Positions 25,402-37,881 of a DNA stretch of 64,000 nucleotides are shown in pieces. How positions within the stretch are numbered: position 1 is the first letter of the stretch; every line of letters begins with the position of its first letter. Source of the stretch: Pseudofabraea citricarpa (lineage: Eukaryota > Ascomycota > Leotiomycetes > Helotiales > Dermateaceae); contig JAPWGK010000004.1 of assembly GCA_029641185.1 (NCBI GenBank), positions 2,108,001-2,172,000 on the forward strand, read 5' to 3'. The notes beneath the pieces are model-generated. The model was not told the origin of the DNA. It worked only from the letters and a program-made list of their open reading frames with translations, and did not search any database. The translations under genes and the position numbers were made by a program.

Positions 25402-27601
25402 TTAAAAAGACGACGACGGTGTAGGAACCGCCTCATCCTGACTCTTGAAGCTGTAAAGCCTCACCTCATCATCCATACTACCGGTACAGATCCGTGAATC
25501 ACTAAGGCCAATACAAGTTACTGGCCCCGCATGCCCAGTAAACGTTCGTTCGCATTTCCCGGTTCTCGCATCCCACACTTTCATCATGCCATCTTCAGCA
25601 CCAGAGACAACGCGAAGGTTATCACCGGCGAGGGCCCACACCCCCTCGAGATGGCCGAAGAATGTCTTGAGGCATCTTCCCGTGTTGACATCCCAAAGTC
25701 GGACTGTTGAATCCAAAGCACCTGTCAACATATAGCGTGGAGGGCGAGGACGTGTAGATGGCCAAGCATCACCCTCGAATGTGTTGTCAGGTGAGGGATC
25801 GAAATCAATAGAAAGACTTCTGTCCGAGCTTGCATCTTCATGATCTTCATCCTCGACTTCCTCGGGCTCATATTCAGCAGGCAAAAGGATGACTTGCTGG
25901 ACTGCAGCCACGTGGCCTTCATAGGTCTTGATGGTTGTACGGCTATCCAGATCCCAAAGGCGTACAGTGCTATCATCCGAGGCGGAGAATACCGTTCGTG
26001 AAGCTGAGTCAACACGGACAGCGTTGACAAAGTCCTTATGGCCGCGAAGACTGAACACGGAGCTGTCCTTGAAGTTCCAGATCTTGACAGTGCAGTCCAT
26101 GGAGCCAGAGGCTAGAATGTTGCCTTCAAAGTTCAGACCGATGATGCCTTTGCTGTGACCCCCATAAGTCGACAGGCATTCACCGGTACGCCAGTTCCAT
26201 ACCCGGATGTTGTTGTCTAAGCTTCCACTGATAAGTTTGGTCTCATCGAATTGTAGTGTCCTCAGGCCCGATGTATGACCCCTTAATGTTCGTAGACACT
26301 CTCCCGTATCCATGTCCCAGATCTTGATGGTGGTGTCATATGATCCAGTTGCCAAGATGTTGTCGTCGAATTGCAGACAGGTTACTCCATTCGTGTGCCC
26401 ACGGAACACCTTAGTAGAACATCTACCATACTTCCAGTTTGTTCCAACCTTGAACCGATCCTTGTAGACATCCTTCCATGGTCGATACTTTGGTTTGCTG
26501 AAATATGATTCAGCCTGTTCACCGTTGACACCTTTCGTACACTGTCGTTTCGATAAGGCCTCTGGAGAGCGGGCTGATGATCCATCGGAAGATATCGAGG
26601 CAGAATTTCTTTTGGTCGATGTAGTCAAGGCAGACACTCGAATCAGATCCGTACCCGCACTGTCCTCGGGCATCGGCGTCAACCTTGGTGACCATTCGTT
26701 CAGGCCTCTTCCCGTTGCACGCAGCTGTTGTTGTCTCTTCCAGTCTCTCAATCTCTTCCGCTCCAACAATGGTAATCCCCATCCGCATTTTGTACACTTC
26801 CTATCGATATGTTGCTCGCACATTTTATGCCATACCACATCATCGTCCGCCAAGATTCTCCATTTCTGACTCACCTGGGCTGCCTTACAAAGGGATGTAG
26901 TGTCGAGGTAGCAAAGGATCTTGTAAGATATCTCGGAGGGTAGAGCAGCGAGGAAATCGATCTTGATGAGGTCGCGTACGGAGGCTGAGAGGTACGACAG
27001 CTGTGGGAAACAACATTGTGATAAGATGCCCTGTAGCATCAGGTTTCTGTGTTTTGCCGGAGCGGCAGAGAAGAGGGCCCAGACATGGGAGATTCCTTGT
27101 TGATCGGACTGTGAGAGGGACTCGAGATCCTATGCACGCGTTAGTCTTTGTCAAAGACACAGCGTCGATGGTACCTACACCTTGTAGCTTCTCCATGGTC
27201 GGCTCGTCGGCCGTCCGCCGACACAAGGAGTCAGGTCGATGGCGATAACAGTATTTGGTGTTTGGGTTCTTCTTGGAAGGGGTGGCGGAGAGCGTTGTTG
27301 GACCCATTGCTGCGTACTGCGCTGGTATGTGCTTTGCTAAGAAGGGAGCAACAGTTCGACCTGCCAATTTGCTAGTAGAGGAGATAGTTATTGCGGAATC
27401 GTCGGTGTTGTGCTTCCCATTGCAGTTGTCCTGAGACGGTGGCTCTCCATCGACGTCGACATCTGCTCCTTCGCCTGACGAGATTTTGATAGTCATTGCA
27501 CGGTCTTTTGTCCTTTGCTTCGCAGCGTCCTTGTCGGGGCAGATGGTGTGCTCTTCAATAGATTGGCGCAAAGACATCGAGTCGGTCTGGGAAAACGCCA
27601 T
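25402..27601 (-). CDS. sconB: F-box/WD40 substrate receptor of SCF, SconB/Scon-2/Met30 orthologue
   Basis: The model is 27179-27601 joined to 25402-27129, 716 aa; the GTAGGT donor at 27178 keeps phase 0. After a variable N-terminus comes the family block [20 protein letters not shown], then [20 protein letters not shown], the F-box (about residues 200-245: [18 protein letters not shown]) that docks Skp1, and the linker [20 protein letters not shown]. Seven WD repeats follow, each with GH and WD or related pairs ([56 protein letters not shown]). There is an acidic insertion in repeat 5. In Aspergillus and Neurospora this receptor represses sulphur assimilation by targeting the MetR/CYS3 bZIP factor. 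Confidence 0.95.
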
Positions 27602-27983
27602 GACGGCAGTCCGGAGTCGTGGTCAGAGCAGGGAGGTGTCAGCAGCTGGCGGGGGGAGCCAACGTTCAGGGCCTATACGATTGCTGGAAGGTCGCGCGCA
27701 TGGGGTAGGCTACCCAACAGCTTGTTCTGGGATGCGCAGAGGGTCAAGGGTGAGTGTCGCAGGAGATTGAGCGATTTGACTTTGGATGGCGTGCTGGGAG
27801 ATCTGATTGACGAGATCTGGCGCAAGATGAGTTGTCGTTTGCAAAATCGCCGTGATGAGCTTTCCACAAAGTCGGTCTGGGCTGGCGGGGAGGGGAGCGC
27901 AGCAGTGCCGAGGGGAGACGGTCAATTGTTGGTGGTGGAACAGGAGCGCAGAAGAGGGCGATATATATATATTCTTAGTCGCA

Positions 27984-28012
27984 GTGGAAGTGGAAGTGGA
28001 AGTGGAAGTGGG
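27984..28012 (+). repeat. GTGGAA hexanucleotide microsatellite
   Basis: Four perfect GTGGAA units followed by a degenerate one, about 380 bases upstream of the sconB start, preceded by a short TA run at about 27962. Confidence 0.85.
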
Positions 28013-28506
28013 AGTTCGCGATGGGAGGCGGCTGAAGGATGAAGGTGTGGGGGTTGCCTTGCTCTGGAAATCGATGGCGTGCGAGAATCACGTCGGCGCA
28101 CGTGACCGACATGGTGGACTGATTCTCGTGCTTTGTCAGAGAGGATCGTTGCAGAGCTGGACTGAGTGACAATCTGACTTTTCGACTTCTCGCTGAAGCC
28201 ATCACCGCCACCAGCATGTCATTCTGGCTCTTGTTGATGTGATGCTGGGCTTGATAAGCACTGCACTCCGGGAGAGCAAATATGCGATTTGGCAACCCCT
28301 GCCAACCCCGGATATGCCTGACATGCGCCAAAACCAGAACCTTCATGCCGGGACAGAGCCCCCGGTAAGCGCCGCATGCCAAACACGGTAGCTATTTCGG
28401 TGGGGAGCTCAGTCGTGAATCCGGAGTTGGTACATTCGTTGGTACTGTACAGTATTAGCTATTATTGTGTGTTTCCCAACAACCAAATCACCTGTCTTCA
28501 ATGACT

Positions 28507-28533
28507 TGACTTTGACTTTGACTTTGACTTTGT
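28507..28533 (+). repeat. TTTGAC hexanucleotide microsatellite
   Basis: About four units of TTTGAC in the space between sconB and atg17. Confidence 0.85.
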
Positions 28534-28832
28534 CACTAACCAAAAGTTTCTGCTAAGGGAGTGATGAAATAAGTACTGGCAACTAAACTAAACATCTGGA
28601 CAAACAAGTACAACTCCCCCGGCCAATCATTTTATCCGTAGAACTAGCCCGCCCACTGCCAGCCTCGTCGGTTCGCTGACGATGGCGAGCCGAGCGCAGT
28701 TCGTCAGGCAGACCGACAAACCACCAAACAACCTGACATCTTCCTGACGGCACCGCTGTTTGCTGAAACGACGCTGCTGACTGCTATGCCAAGCTAGGAC
28801 GACGGCCTGAGCTCACCTCAATAACATCTGAA

Positions 28833-30471
28833 ATGTCGTCTTCATCCCCCAACCAGGAATCCCTCTCCCTCTCGCAGGCCTCTGCTTCTCCAGCAGACTC
28901 GACGCATTCCATGTCCAGGCAGGATGTGTCCCTCGAGACCCTGGTCTCATATCTCCTTGCCTCCAAACGATCGCTGTCGTCCATCAACACAGTATGGCGC
29001 GCCAACGAGCTGGTGCAGTCCTCCCGCTCCGCCCTCGTAGAGTCGGTCGTCCTCTCGGCGCGAACGGGATTCTTGCAGTCCGGCATATCAGAGCAAGTCA
29101 AGATACTGCGCAAGGTCAAAGGCGGCATTGAAAATGAGTACAAGGAGGGCCAGCGGGAATTCAAGGTATGCAGAGTGCGCGGCTATAAGCTACAGGACTG
29201 ATATTGTTTAGGCGGTCATCCGGACTTTGGATGCAGCGAACGCCCGCCTTGAGTCGACTATGGAAACCCTGCGCTCGACAATGGTAGAAGCAGCTTTCCG
29301 ACCTGTGGGCGAAGAGCCACGGAGTTTGTTGGATTTCGTCGATGAACAAGGAGTGGAAAACATGCGTGATGCGTTGAAGGAATCAATCAATGAGTCGAGG
29401 GTATGTACACATTTTATCACCTTCTTCACAGCTGTCTAACACATAGTATAGGAGGCACAAACAGAGTTCGATACTGCAATTCTGTCCTTTGACGATGACT
29501 TGCGAGCTCTCAAAATCGCAATGACGACATTAGATAAGCTGTCGCCCTCCCAATCACAATCCGATATTTTGGATGGAGAAAGCCCTATCCCTGCGGACCT
29601 TCAAGAGCTCGAAGTCCATGCGCAAGAAATGGCACACCTTCTCGAATCATTGGTTCAGCATTTCGATCTCTGCGTTAACGCAATCAGGCACACGGATGGT
29701 GGGTTCGCAGCTGTGCGAAAAGCTGCCTCAAACCCCGCTCCTGGAGCAGAACCTGTGTCCGTATCAGGCGTCATGAACCCCGAAACAGAAGCTGTCGATG
29801 AGACTCCAATCACCGAGGACGAAAGAATCGAAATGCTTGGTGTGCTTGAAAATGATGCTGCTCAAGTTGAGGATGTCGTGATGGAGCTACGCGATCACTT
29901 GGCAGAGATGGAAATAAAACATGAGGCTATCCTCCAACACGTCTCCTCCCTCAAATCGGTATACGCTTCAACCACAGCTGTATATGTCTCGCTTGAATCT
30001 GTCGGCTCACGCCTTCCTACTTATGTCTTGGCAGCTCAAGAGTTCAGGATACATTGGGAAGAAATCAAAGAAGTTATGGCGGTTCAGATGGAGGAGTTGG
30101 AGCAGATGCGTGTCTTCTATGAGAACTACCATTCCTCGTACGACGGTCTGATACTTGAGGTCGCAAGACGAAAGAACTCGGAGGACAGAGTGAAGAGCAT
30201 ATTGAAGAAGGCAATGGACCAAGTCAACAAGGTCTGCGAAGCTGACACGGCTGAACGGGGAGCCTTCCGAGACGAAGTCGGGGAGTATCTTCCGGTCGAT
30301 CTGTATCCACGTTTGGTGGACCTACCCCCTAAATGGGGAGTGCAGGTTCTCGAGAAGAGTGGAGAACTGGATGCCGCTTCTGGTGTTGGCAGTACACCGA
30401 GTTTAGCGAATGAGGTGATTGAAGCTGCAGATCGGAGGGCTAGAGAAAGGAGAAGGGGTGTACAACGGTGA
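28833..30471 (+). CDS. atg17: Autophagy scaffold protein Atg17
   Basis: The model is 28833-29165, 29212-29400 and 29452-30471, 513 aa. Both introns are phase 0 (46 and 51 nt). The start is MSSSSPNQESLSLSQAS, the first ATG of the frame. The protein is almost wholly helical and coiled-coil in character, with the Atg17-typical LETLVSYLLASKRSLSSINT near the N-terminus, RFIDEQG-like LLDFVDEQGVENMRDALKES, and a C-terminal EYLPVDLYPRLVDLPP. In fungi Atg17 dimerises into an S-shaped scaffold with Atg29 and Atg31 and organises the phagophore assembly site under starvation. Length fits the family. Confidence 0.93.
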
Positions 30472-31665
30472 TTGATCTGCTACGATTGGACATATCAAAA
30501 ATATGTAGAAACTTTATCCTACGAGGTCTGGCAACATATTGTTTATAAGCCTAAGAATCTTCCAGCGCCGATGTGTCTAGCGTGGAACGGATAAATCATC
30601 TTGCGTCGCCGTAGTATCAATGCATGTCACAATTCAACTTGGTCGTCCCAGTCGTTACGAGGCAAAGATATTCTTACAAGCTCTGCAAATCATAGCACTG
30701 GAGCTTATCTGATGCTGTTACGAGAGAACTCGGACTGTTGTCCGACACCAATGTCAGACTCGGGAGCGCCCGGACAAGTTCAAAGCGCAATCTTCGTCAT
30801 ACAACTGATACAAATGACAGTAGCCTGTCAGTTGATTCGATCGCAAAGACAGCAATTTTACACGGAGAGTTCCTGCACTGGGCTTCCTTTGCGATTGTCC
30901 GCAAACAAGTACGAGCCACTCGCTCAAGCCTCAACTCACACTCATCAAAGTCTTGAAACAGTCCAAACAGGTGGTATGGCAAGGCTTAGTCTGAAGATTG
31001 ATTTTGCGACTTCATCACTTCATATTCCTGCCTACAGTACAGTACAGTCAGTACTTTATTATTTGCGACGAAGTGTGGTCTCATGGCTATCCTGGACGCT
31101 TGCCGTGGTTTACCAACGACGAGCTCTTTATCTCATCTCATCTGCTCAATAACGGCGAGAGAAAGATAGCGTTGGCTTTGACATTCTACAGTAGCAGCCT
31201 AAAACTTGACATGATGGTCTTCTCGCGCTTCTTATTCAATACTACGGCGCAGCCCTAAACTAAACCTTAGCAGAGCTGGCCGTGACGCCGCGGGTGCTCG
31301 CCAAGTCAAGAACACGGTGATTCTCATTCCTTGTGCCTCACGCCGCCCACGCCAGGTCTTTTCCCCTCCGGTAGCAAGACATTGCGAAACCGTGAAGCTC
31401 TAAAGCTAGGGCTGCTCCATATAGACTTATAATACGGGCGGGAGGGTTCGTCTATGCACCGTTTATGCAAGCAAGTGCTCTTTACGTCAGTTGTTTCGAC
31501 TGCTTCTCCCGTCGTTGGGGATTTTGTTTCTTATTCGGCCGACTCCCGCTCGCGAGAGTCGTGTTCCGGGTATCGCATCAAATCCACAGAACCTCAGAAT
31601 ATCATCTTGTCATTTTCCACCTCGGCTTTCTTTCTCCTTTTTCATTTTCCGTCTGCAATATAAGA
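30472..31665. other. Intergenic region
   Basis: About 1.2 kb. A frame of ~180 codons at 30601-31152 has no ATG start and no recognisable protein character. A short ACAGT repeat sits near 31034. Otherwise nothing seen. Confidence 0.4.
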
Positions 31666-32400
31666 ATGAGTGATTTTGGTGGGCCACCTGGCTTCGGAGG
31701 AGGCGGTGCATTTACCAGCGGAAGTGCTCCTCCTTTCCCAACGAGTGCCTTCAGTGGTTTTCCTGGATCAGGATTCGGAGGGGGGAGAGGAAGCGCATCG
31801 GCCAGACCGACATCAACGTCGATATCAACATCAAGCACCAACGCTGCAGCATTGCAGACCTCTACACCAGCAACAACACTAAGCGAACAAGCCCGAGCCG
31901 CTCGCGCAACTACAAAAGCCGCTGCTGTCAGCGGTGTCCTTGGAGGATTGTTGTTACTCATGCCGCTGGTCTACTTCCTATATCGACGATGGAAGAAGAA
32001 ACACCCAGACGAGGACAATAATGGCAGTACAGGTGGAGGTGGTGGAGTTCTTCCCACGCCAGCGAACGAGCACGCGCAGAACCCGAACCCGAACCCGAAT
32101 CCGAACACGACTCTATATCGGCAAGAGAAAGCACCGCCGAACGTGAGGACTGTATCGACAGACTCGGGGGTGGGCGTCATGAGGGAATCATTACGAGCAC
32201 AGAGGACTGCTCCTTCAGCTGGCAATCTGATGTCTGGTGGACGCGCACATGCACAAGCACAAGCACGTGCGCCCGTCGATCCTTTCTACGACGTTGACGC
32301 CGATAGGCCTCCTCATCCGTACGAAGGCCGCATCCGGCCCGGGATGGGAGTGCAGAGGAAGAACTCTTATGATTCCGTCATGATCGCGGCCATGGTTTGA
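31666..32400 (+). CDS. Single-pass membrane protein, Gly/Ser-rich ectodomain
   Basis: Single exon, 244 aa from the ATG of MSDFGGPPGFGGGGAF. No cleavable signal peptide is evident. A Gly/Ser/Thr/Pro-rich segment (residues 1-85) precedes one strong TM helix (about 88-108, VSGVLGGLLLLMPLVYFLY) followed by the positive anchor RRWKKK. The cytosolic tail has a Gly run, an (NP)n repeat of about four units and Arg-rich Ser segments. The layout resembles fungal wall-stress-sensor-like or mid2-like proteins, but without a cysteine-rich WSC domain this is only an analogy. Function unknown. Confidence 0.7.
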   Translation: MSDFGGPPGFGGGGAFTSGSAPPFPTSAFSGFPGSGFGGGRGSASARPTSTSISTSSTNAAALQTSTPATTLSEQARAARATTKAAAVSGVLGGLLLLMPLVYFLYRRWKKKHPDEDNNGSTGGGGGVLPTPANEHAQNPNPNPNPNTTLYRQEKAPPNVRTVSTDSGVGVMRESLRAQRTAPSAGNLMSGGRAHAQAQARAPVDPFYDVDADRPPHPYEGRIRPGMGVQRKNSYDSVMIAAMV

Positions 32401-33007
32401 ATTTTTGCTTGCTTGCTTTCTCTTGCTGTGCGGCGCCTGTTTGTCGCTTAGATGTGAGATAATCAAACGCAAGTTCTGAGGAGATATATATGACTTGTAA
32501 ATGAATCAATGAATCAATGAGTCGATTAGTCTATCTTTTTCTTTTTTTTTCTTCTTCTTTTTAATCTTTCTCCTTTTGGGTGATTTGTCTGTGATGCCTG
32601 AATGCCTACATGATGGGTTGTTGAATTGGTCAATTCCTCGTACCCTGCTGCTGATACGTACACTCAGGCTGAGGTTGTTATTTCGAGTCAAAAAAGAAGC
32701 GATCTCGGGATGAGATCCAACTGAGTAAACAAGATCGGTAGCTCGAGAAAGTGATAGAGAGTAGCTCTCTTGTTTAGAAAACACTCGCGTATCTTACAAA
32801 GATTAAATCCGGATGATAGTGGCATATATGGATGTACCCCGCAAGCTAGACAGTAAAAACATATTTTAACTTGAAGATGATATCCTCATGTGAGAGCTTT
32901 TAATTCTCCGTAATTTTGACAACGATTTTGCGGATGGAGTGAGGCGGACAGCAGTCACCTAAGGTACCTGACTGAAGTCAAACAGGAATAAATATCTAAC
33001 TTGATTT

Positions 33008-33028
33008 TCTTTTTTTTTTTTTTTTTTG
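33008..33028 (+). repeat. Poly-T tract
   Basis: About 19 consecutive T bases preceded by TTTTC, ending in GCAG. Probably simple sequence. Confidence 0.8.
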
Positions 33029-34639
33029 CAGATATACTCGTTATTTGAATGTCATGGTTGAAAAACGTGAAAACACCTCGGGCGATAAATTGAGACCTTA
33101 TTAGCAAGATCATCAAGCTGAGAGAAAACCATTCGCATGATAAAGATAAAGATTGTAAAGGTATAATTCTGAGGATACGAACGAGCGAGGTGAATAGTTG
33201 AGCTAAGCGACGGAGTAAAGATTCAAGCGATAAGCGACCAAGCTTTAAGATATTTGTTTATCTAAGCTATGAAATGAAGGAGCGAGCTGATAGCTTCTTT
33301 AAACTTGTACCTCTTACGACAAGAAGCTTAGTATCGCAGTTTTAATATGCATGTTTTCTATTTCCACCCTTAGCCTTAACCAGTTCCTGCTCTGATCTAA
33401 ACTGCATCGTTGCCCCGAGTAGATTGATTAGTCGGGTGGAATATATTTAGGAATCTTCTCCTTACCTTGTTTCTCTCTGTATTATCACTTTCTTCAAAGC
33501 GGTCGTTTTATGTCTTTTCTTTTCAAGGAGAGATTTTCTGTTTGTAAAATGTGTTTCCTTTCTCAGACTTCCCTAGAATCCGACCCTGTTCGCTGATGGG
33601 TTCTTGCTACTAGATACTATTACCGCTCAAGGAATCAACAATTTCATTTTCTAGATAACTTTGCTGTTCGCCTTTTCTTTCTGCCCCTCTTATTTATATT
33701 CTTCATTTTACGTCCCTCTAACTTAAGATGCTGGATGATCCAGACTTGTTGCGAAAATTCAGATCCACCATCTCCCAAAAATGGCGCGTCCTTCCCACAC
33801 GACCTCACCGATAATCTTTACCACCTGTAACTGTGACTACTTAGGTATCCTCCGAGCTCAGAAAAACTACGCATCTAACCCGAGAAGCTTTCTCTTTAAT
33901 CGTCTTGTGCTTCATGCTAAGCGAGAAGCAGGAGCAGCTTTTTTCTTCGGAGATGGATAGTTTGATTGATTAGCTCCTGGTTGCTGCCTTTTCTTCTTCT
34001 TTTGGCAGCGCAGAATGGTTTGCTGGTTTGATTCACTAACTGGCGTCACCGGGAACGGTATTATTAGCGCAGAGAGTGTGATATTTAAGGTTTAGCATGT
34101 GCCTTTTTCATAAGTTTGCTTCTTCTAGTTGTATATGTGGCTAGAATTTACTTGATTGATACATTTAAAGAGCGCCGGGAATATGTCATCCTACAGGAGA
34201 AGAATTCATAAGGTGCTACACAACCAGGGGTTTTCTCGAGCACGAGATTGTGAGAAGAGAGAAGAAAAATAAGTCAGTAGGACATGTAAGCAGGACTCAT
34301 GCTAGCACACTAGATGGTCATCAGCTGCTGGGGTCTAGTGCTTTGCTGTAAATCTCATGAGTTTTAGAAAAATTTGGGTTTGATCGAGGTTTGATATGCC
34401 CCCTCAGAAATCTCCGTCAATTGACTGTGACCAATGCGTTGATTAGCATCACATATTCAATTGAACTGAATGCCGTTGTCGAAGGCTAATGATTTGCCTG
34501 CGGAAGAAAGAGGATGACTACAATAGGGTGGCATGCATAGGAAGTAGTCGAGGATATGGTAGTACGTGACTATTAATTTCATAGTCTTATTTCCCCTGCT
34601 TTATTTGCTTGCAGATAAGAATAAAAATATGATAACATG

Positions 34640-34881
34640 TGTTGATCTAACTCGGTGCCTAGGTTCTGTAAATATTCACTGTTAAAGAAACCGTGCAAGG
34701 AGTGAATCTTGTATTCAAATCTATTGTGATAAATAGATTCAGTTTCTTGCTCTCTCTCTTAGAGAGAGAGCAACTAGCTATTTATCCCTAACTTCAGGTA
34801 TTCAATAACAAGATCAAGAGAGCTAGTAACAGGATCTGACTTCGTACGAAACTTAGGATCTGTTTGGTATTAGGATCAACA
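34640..34881. mobile_element. Possible degenerate solo LTR
   Basis: A 242-bp segment starts TGTTGATC and ends GATCAACA, perfect 8-bp inverted termini with the TG...CA ends of retrotransposon LTRs. Flanking 5-mers (ACATG and GCTTC) do not match, so there is no target-site duplication, and no internal coding remnant is next to it. Low confidence; chance is possible. Confidence 0.25.
34747..34773. repeat. 27-bp perfect palindrome
   Basis: 13-bp arms TTGCTCTCTCTCT and AGAGAGAGAGCAA around one T. It would form a tight hairpin; it lies inside the possible LTR. Confidence 0.85.
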
Positions 34882-35266
34882 GCTTCACTTGATCCTCTAT
34901 TATGTATCATGTAATCTCGCACGGATCATGTGACCTTTGGTACACGGGCTGAGTTCATCCCGTCAACATGAGTTTAAAGAGTAGACAGAGAGGTTCAAAT
35001 ATGCGCATTTCTTGCCGACCTAAGATGGACAGTGTAAATCTACAATAGCTTTGCTCAAAAAATATATTTTGATCGTGTATTCAACCCAAGTCCCGTAAAC
35101 CACACTGAAAAAGAATTATTACCGATAGATCAAACATAAGATTCGACCGTTCCATCGCAATTTGATCGGCCATGTCGTTACCCAGTGGGTGTAAAACATC
35201 TCGAGGGTTTGAGATCGATGGATATCCAGGTGTCCTTGAACAGAGCTGAGCGGTCTTTCAGCCTTG

Positions 35267-37562
35267 TTAAGATACAGGAAGCCCTATCCATGGTGGAGGT
35301 GGCTCCTTTCCTGATTTGGATTGGCTTTTTGTTGCTTTCTTCTGTTCTGACCATTCACCGAAGTCAACATCAAACTGTTGCATTGCCTCCAGGGCCCGCA
35401 AGAGGTCGACATCCGTCATTTCACGTTGCTCCGCCCTTGCAAGGGCATACCCGACGCGAACAATGTTCTTGATCTCTCGGCCGTTGGTCTCCTTCATGAC
35501 GAGTTGGGCGAGAAATTCTGTCGTTAGCCAATCTGGTGGTTTGTCGCAAGTGGCTCTCAAGATTGCACTGTTCCATAGCTCGCGTCGAGAATCTGCCGAT
35601 AAAGGAGGGTAAGCTATGGAGAGATGGATGCGAGACCTAAAAGCAGGGTCAATCGCCTCGACACGATTTGTGGTGAGAAAGAGAATGCCTTCGTAGTACT
35701 CTAGAACCCGAAGAAGTGCTACAACAGTCGTTTAGTAGCTGGCAATAATTCTTGCAAGAAGCTTATCCAGGACTCACTTGAAACCAACGAGTTTGTATGT
35801 ATATTGTTCGGTGTTCTTTCTTGCATGAATACATCGGCCTCATCCATTAGCATAATACTGTTCCACCTGGTTGACAAGGAAAATAAACGGGATAGTTCTC
35901 CTTCTATCCATGGTGGAGGTCCGTTAAGTTCACCGGAACTGATTTTTAGTAACGGTCGACGATTATGGTCCGCTATGCTCTCTGTCGTGTCATTTAGTAC
36001 CCTTGTTATGTAATCTAAAATGCGACGCCTGATACGAACCTGCAGTATACGTTTTGCCAACTCCAGGAGGCCCGTGTAGTAGGAAGATGAGCCCTTTACC
36101 TTTTCCTCGGATGATATCATCAAAACCGTTGTCTCCTTGGAACTCTTGATCTCTCACAAGTGACGAAATGAGTTTCTTTTTCTCCTCTTTGAGAACCAGG
36201 CTATGGAACGCCCGATCATTGTAGGCAATTTCTTCGATGTGATCGAGAGAGAAAAGACCCCACTTCTTGAGTTCCAGGGAGAAACCTGGTACATAGTGAT
36301 AACAAGTCATGGTTTCTTCATCCGAAAACTTTGGATAAGATTCTGCCCCCGGCAGAGAGCTATAAGTATTTGTTCGATAAACAAATTTTGGGGAAGGGAT
36401 TCTCGCCACATCGTCGCTATACTGTTTCATATCTACCACAACTCTGTGTCTAATCTGTATTAAATTAATATTAGTTTAGGCAAAGCTAACGACAGGGCAT
36501 ATGCTAGCTAACACATACATATGTCTGAAAACTTTTGTCACCGTGAGGTACCATCCTGTGATGCATATACGCTACACCATTATAGGAACAATGATGAATC
36601 CCACAGAGAGAAATAAATCTCCGGCCACGCTCTAGAAGATCATGTCGGATTCTCTCGCTTTCGGGGTGGAGGTGGAGAGGAACGACTTTTAGCTCATGAA
36701 TAGGCTTGCGTCCATCGAATCGCTCGATTTCAAGTGTGTGGTGTGTAAGACCAATGTCACTTCCGATAAAGTGAATGCGTTCAGTGTAGACAAGCCATTT
36801 CTTTATCTCATAGGAGCCACCTTCCTTTACATCGTGTATCGATCGAAGCCGCAATAGGCTCTCGATGCCATTTATCTTCTCGTAGACCAAACAACCCGGC
36901 CTGAACATCAGCCACAGGTGGCGATGATCTAACTCTGGGGACGAGGAGTCTTTCGGCACAGATGATTGAAGTAACTTTATTTCCTGATGCAACGTCTTTT
37001 CCATGTATTGGAGACATAGTTGTAGGTGCGACTTAAGTTGCTGGTTGTTTGACACCTCGGAATACTGTCGGAGCTCATGTTGATAGTGGAAAAGACATCT
37101 CGGAGGCTCTGGAATAGTGACGGGATTCGATGTGAAGTCAACACCATCGTAAGTCCCGATGACTTCACGCAGAGCTTTTATGATATACCGGGATTGGATT
37201 TCCAGATCTGTGTAGTTCAGTTCCTGTGGGTAATTATCACTGTAGTGCCGAGTCAACACAAGGCAAGCTCGGTGACTTTTACGTCTGGGCGGCCTGATCT
37301 CAGACTTTGTACCGGCTCGTAAAACAACCTCCTCTCCACGAGTGTCAAATCGCTGCTCGTAGACGTGCAGCTCAGAATCCTCTCCACCACTGTCAGATTC
37401 CTCATCTGGAATGACTGAAGCAAGCTGCTCTTCCAGCGCTGGCGGTTTCTCTTCTTCTAGATTTGACGCTTTGTCTTCTTCAACAAGAGTGTCTTGGTCT
37501 TGGGCTGTTATTTTTGGTTTTCTGAATGGGAGTCCTGATATCCCGAACCTTTGCGATTTCAT
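35267..37562 (-). CDS. AAA ATPase with DUF7025-type N-terminal region
   Basis: The model is 36519-37562, 36040-36454, 35778-35981 and 35267-35718, 704 aa, frame closed. The first true ATG is MKSQRFGISGLPFRKPK. An acidic low-complexity segment leads to an N-terminal domain (about residues 110-340) containing HRHLWLMFRPGCLVYEK and LEIERFDGRKPIHELKVVPL, the pattern of DUF7025 found before fungal AAA domains. The C-terminal third is a classic AAA module: Walker A GPPGVGKTYTAES, Walker B IMLMDEADVF, sensor region LFLTTNRVEAIDPAFRSRIH with the arginine pair, and a C-terminal helical lid (REIKNIVRVGYALARAE). A Pro/Lys tail ends the protein. These proteins are abundant in filamentous ascomycetes and mostly uncharacterised; substrate unknown. 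Confidence 0.88.
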
Positions 37563-37881
37563 GTTGACGCGGAAGGGTGGCTGGCGGTGGACGTCGAGCA
37601 AGATAATATCGAAGCGAAGCCTTTATGACAAGAACAGATTATAAAATCTTCTGGATATTTAGTGCACGCATGATATATATGGTCGTGAGTTGAGAAACAC
37701 TGTAAATTCCATTTCGTACACAGCTTATAGAGTGTAAAAAAAGGCTACCACCGATGCCAACGTGAACTGACTCAGCCGATCCGTTTAGGATATCACTGCA
37801 TGAACCCCCAATCAGCTGATGGCCTCTCAGCCTCCAAGACCTTCAAATGCAACAACGCGTGCATTGATTGCATCATGCCTA
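37563..37881. other. Intergenic region
   Basis: About 320 bases between two minus-strand genes; nothing distinctive. Confidence 0.4.

Larger units (their letters stand above)
27602..28832. other. Divergent promoter region of sconB and atg17
   Basis: About 1.2 kb. The part near sconB is GC-richer and gives open frames on the plus strand that I treat as leader sequence. It holds microsatellites at 27984 and about 28509. No additional gene is supported. Confidence 0.45.
32401..35266. other. Gene desert
   Basis: About 2.9 kb without a supported gene. It contains an ATGAATCA-type short repeat at about 32500, a pyrimidine run at 32535, a poly-T tract at about 33008-33027, a perfect palindrome at 34747 and a possible LTR remnant at 34640-34881. 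Confidence 0.5.

Noticed and set aside
27515..28042. 175-codon plus-strand frame upstream of sconB
   Set aside because: It starts antisense to sconB exon 1 and ends in the GTGGAA microsatellite (a GS repeat in translation); composition artefact.
30601..31152. A 183-codon plus-strand frame between atg17 and the membrane-protein gene
   Set aside because: It has no ATG start, no domain character and low-quality composition; overlapping frames exist on both strands.
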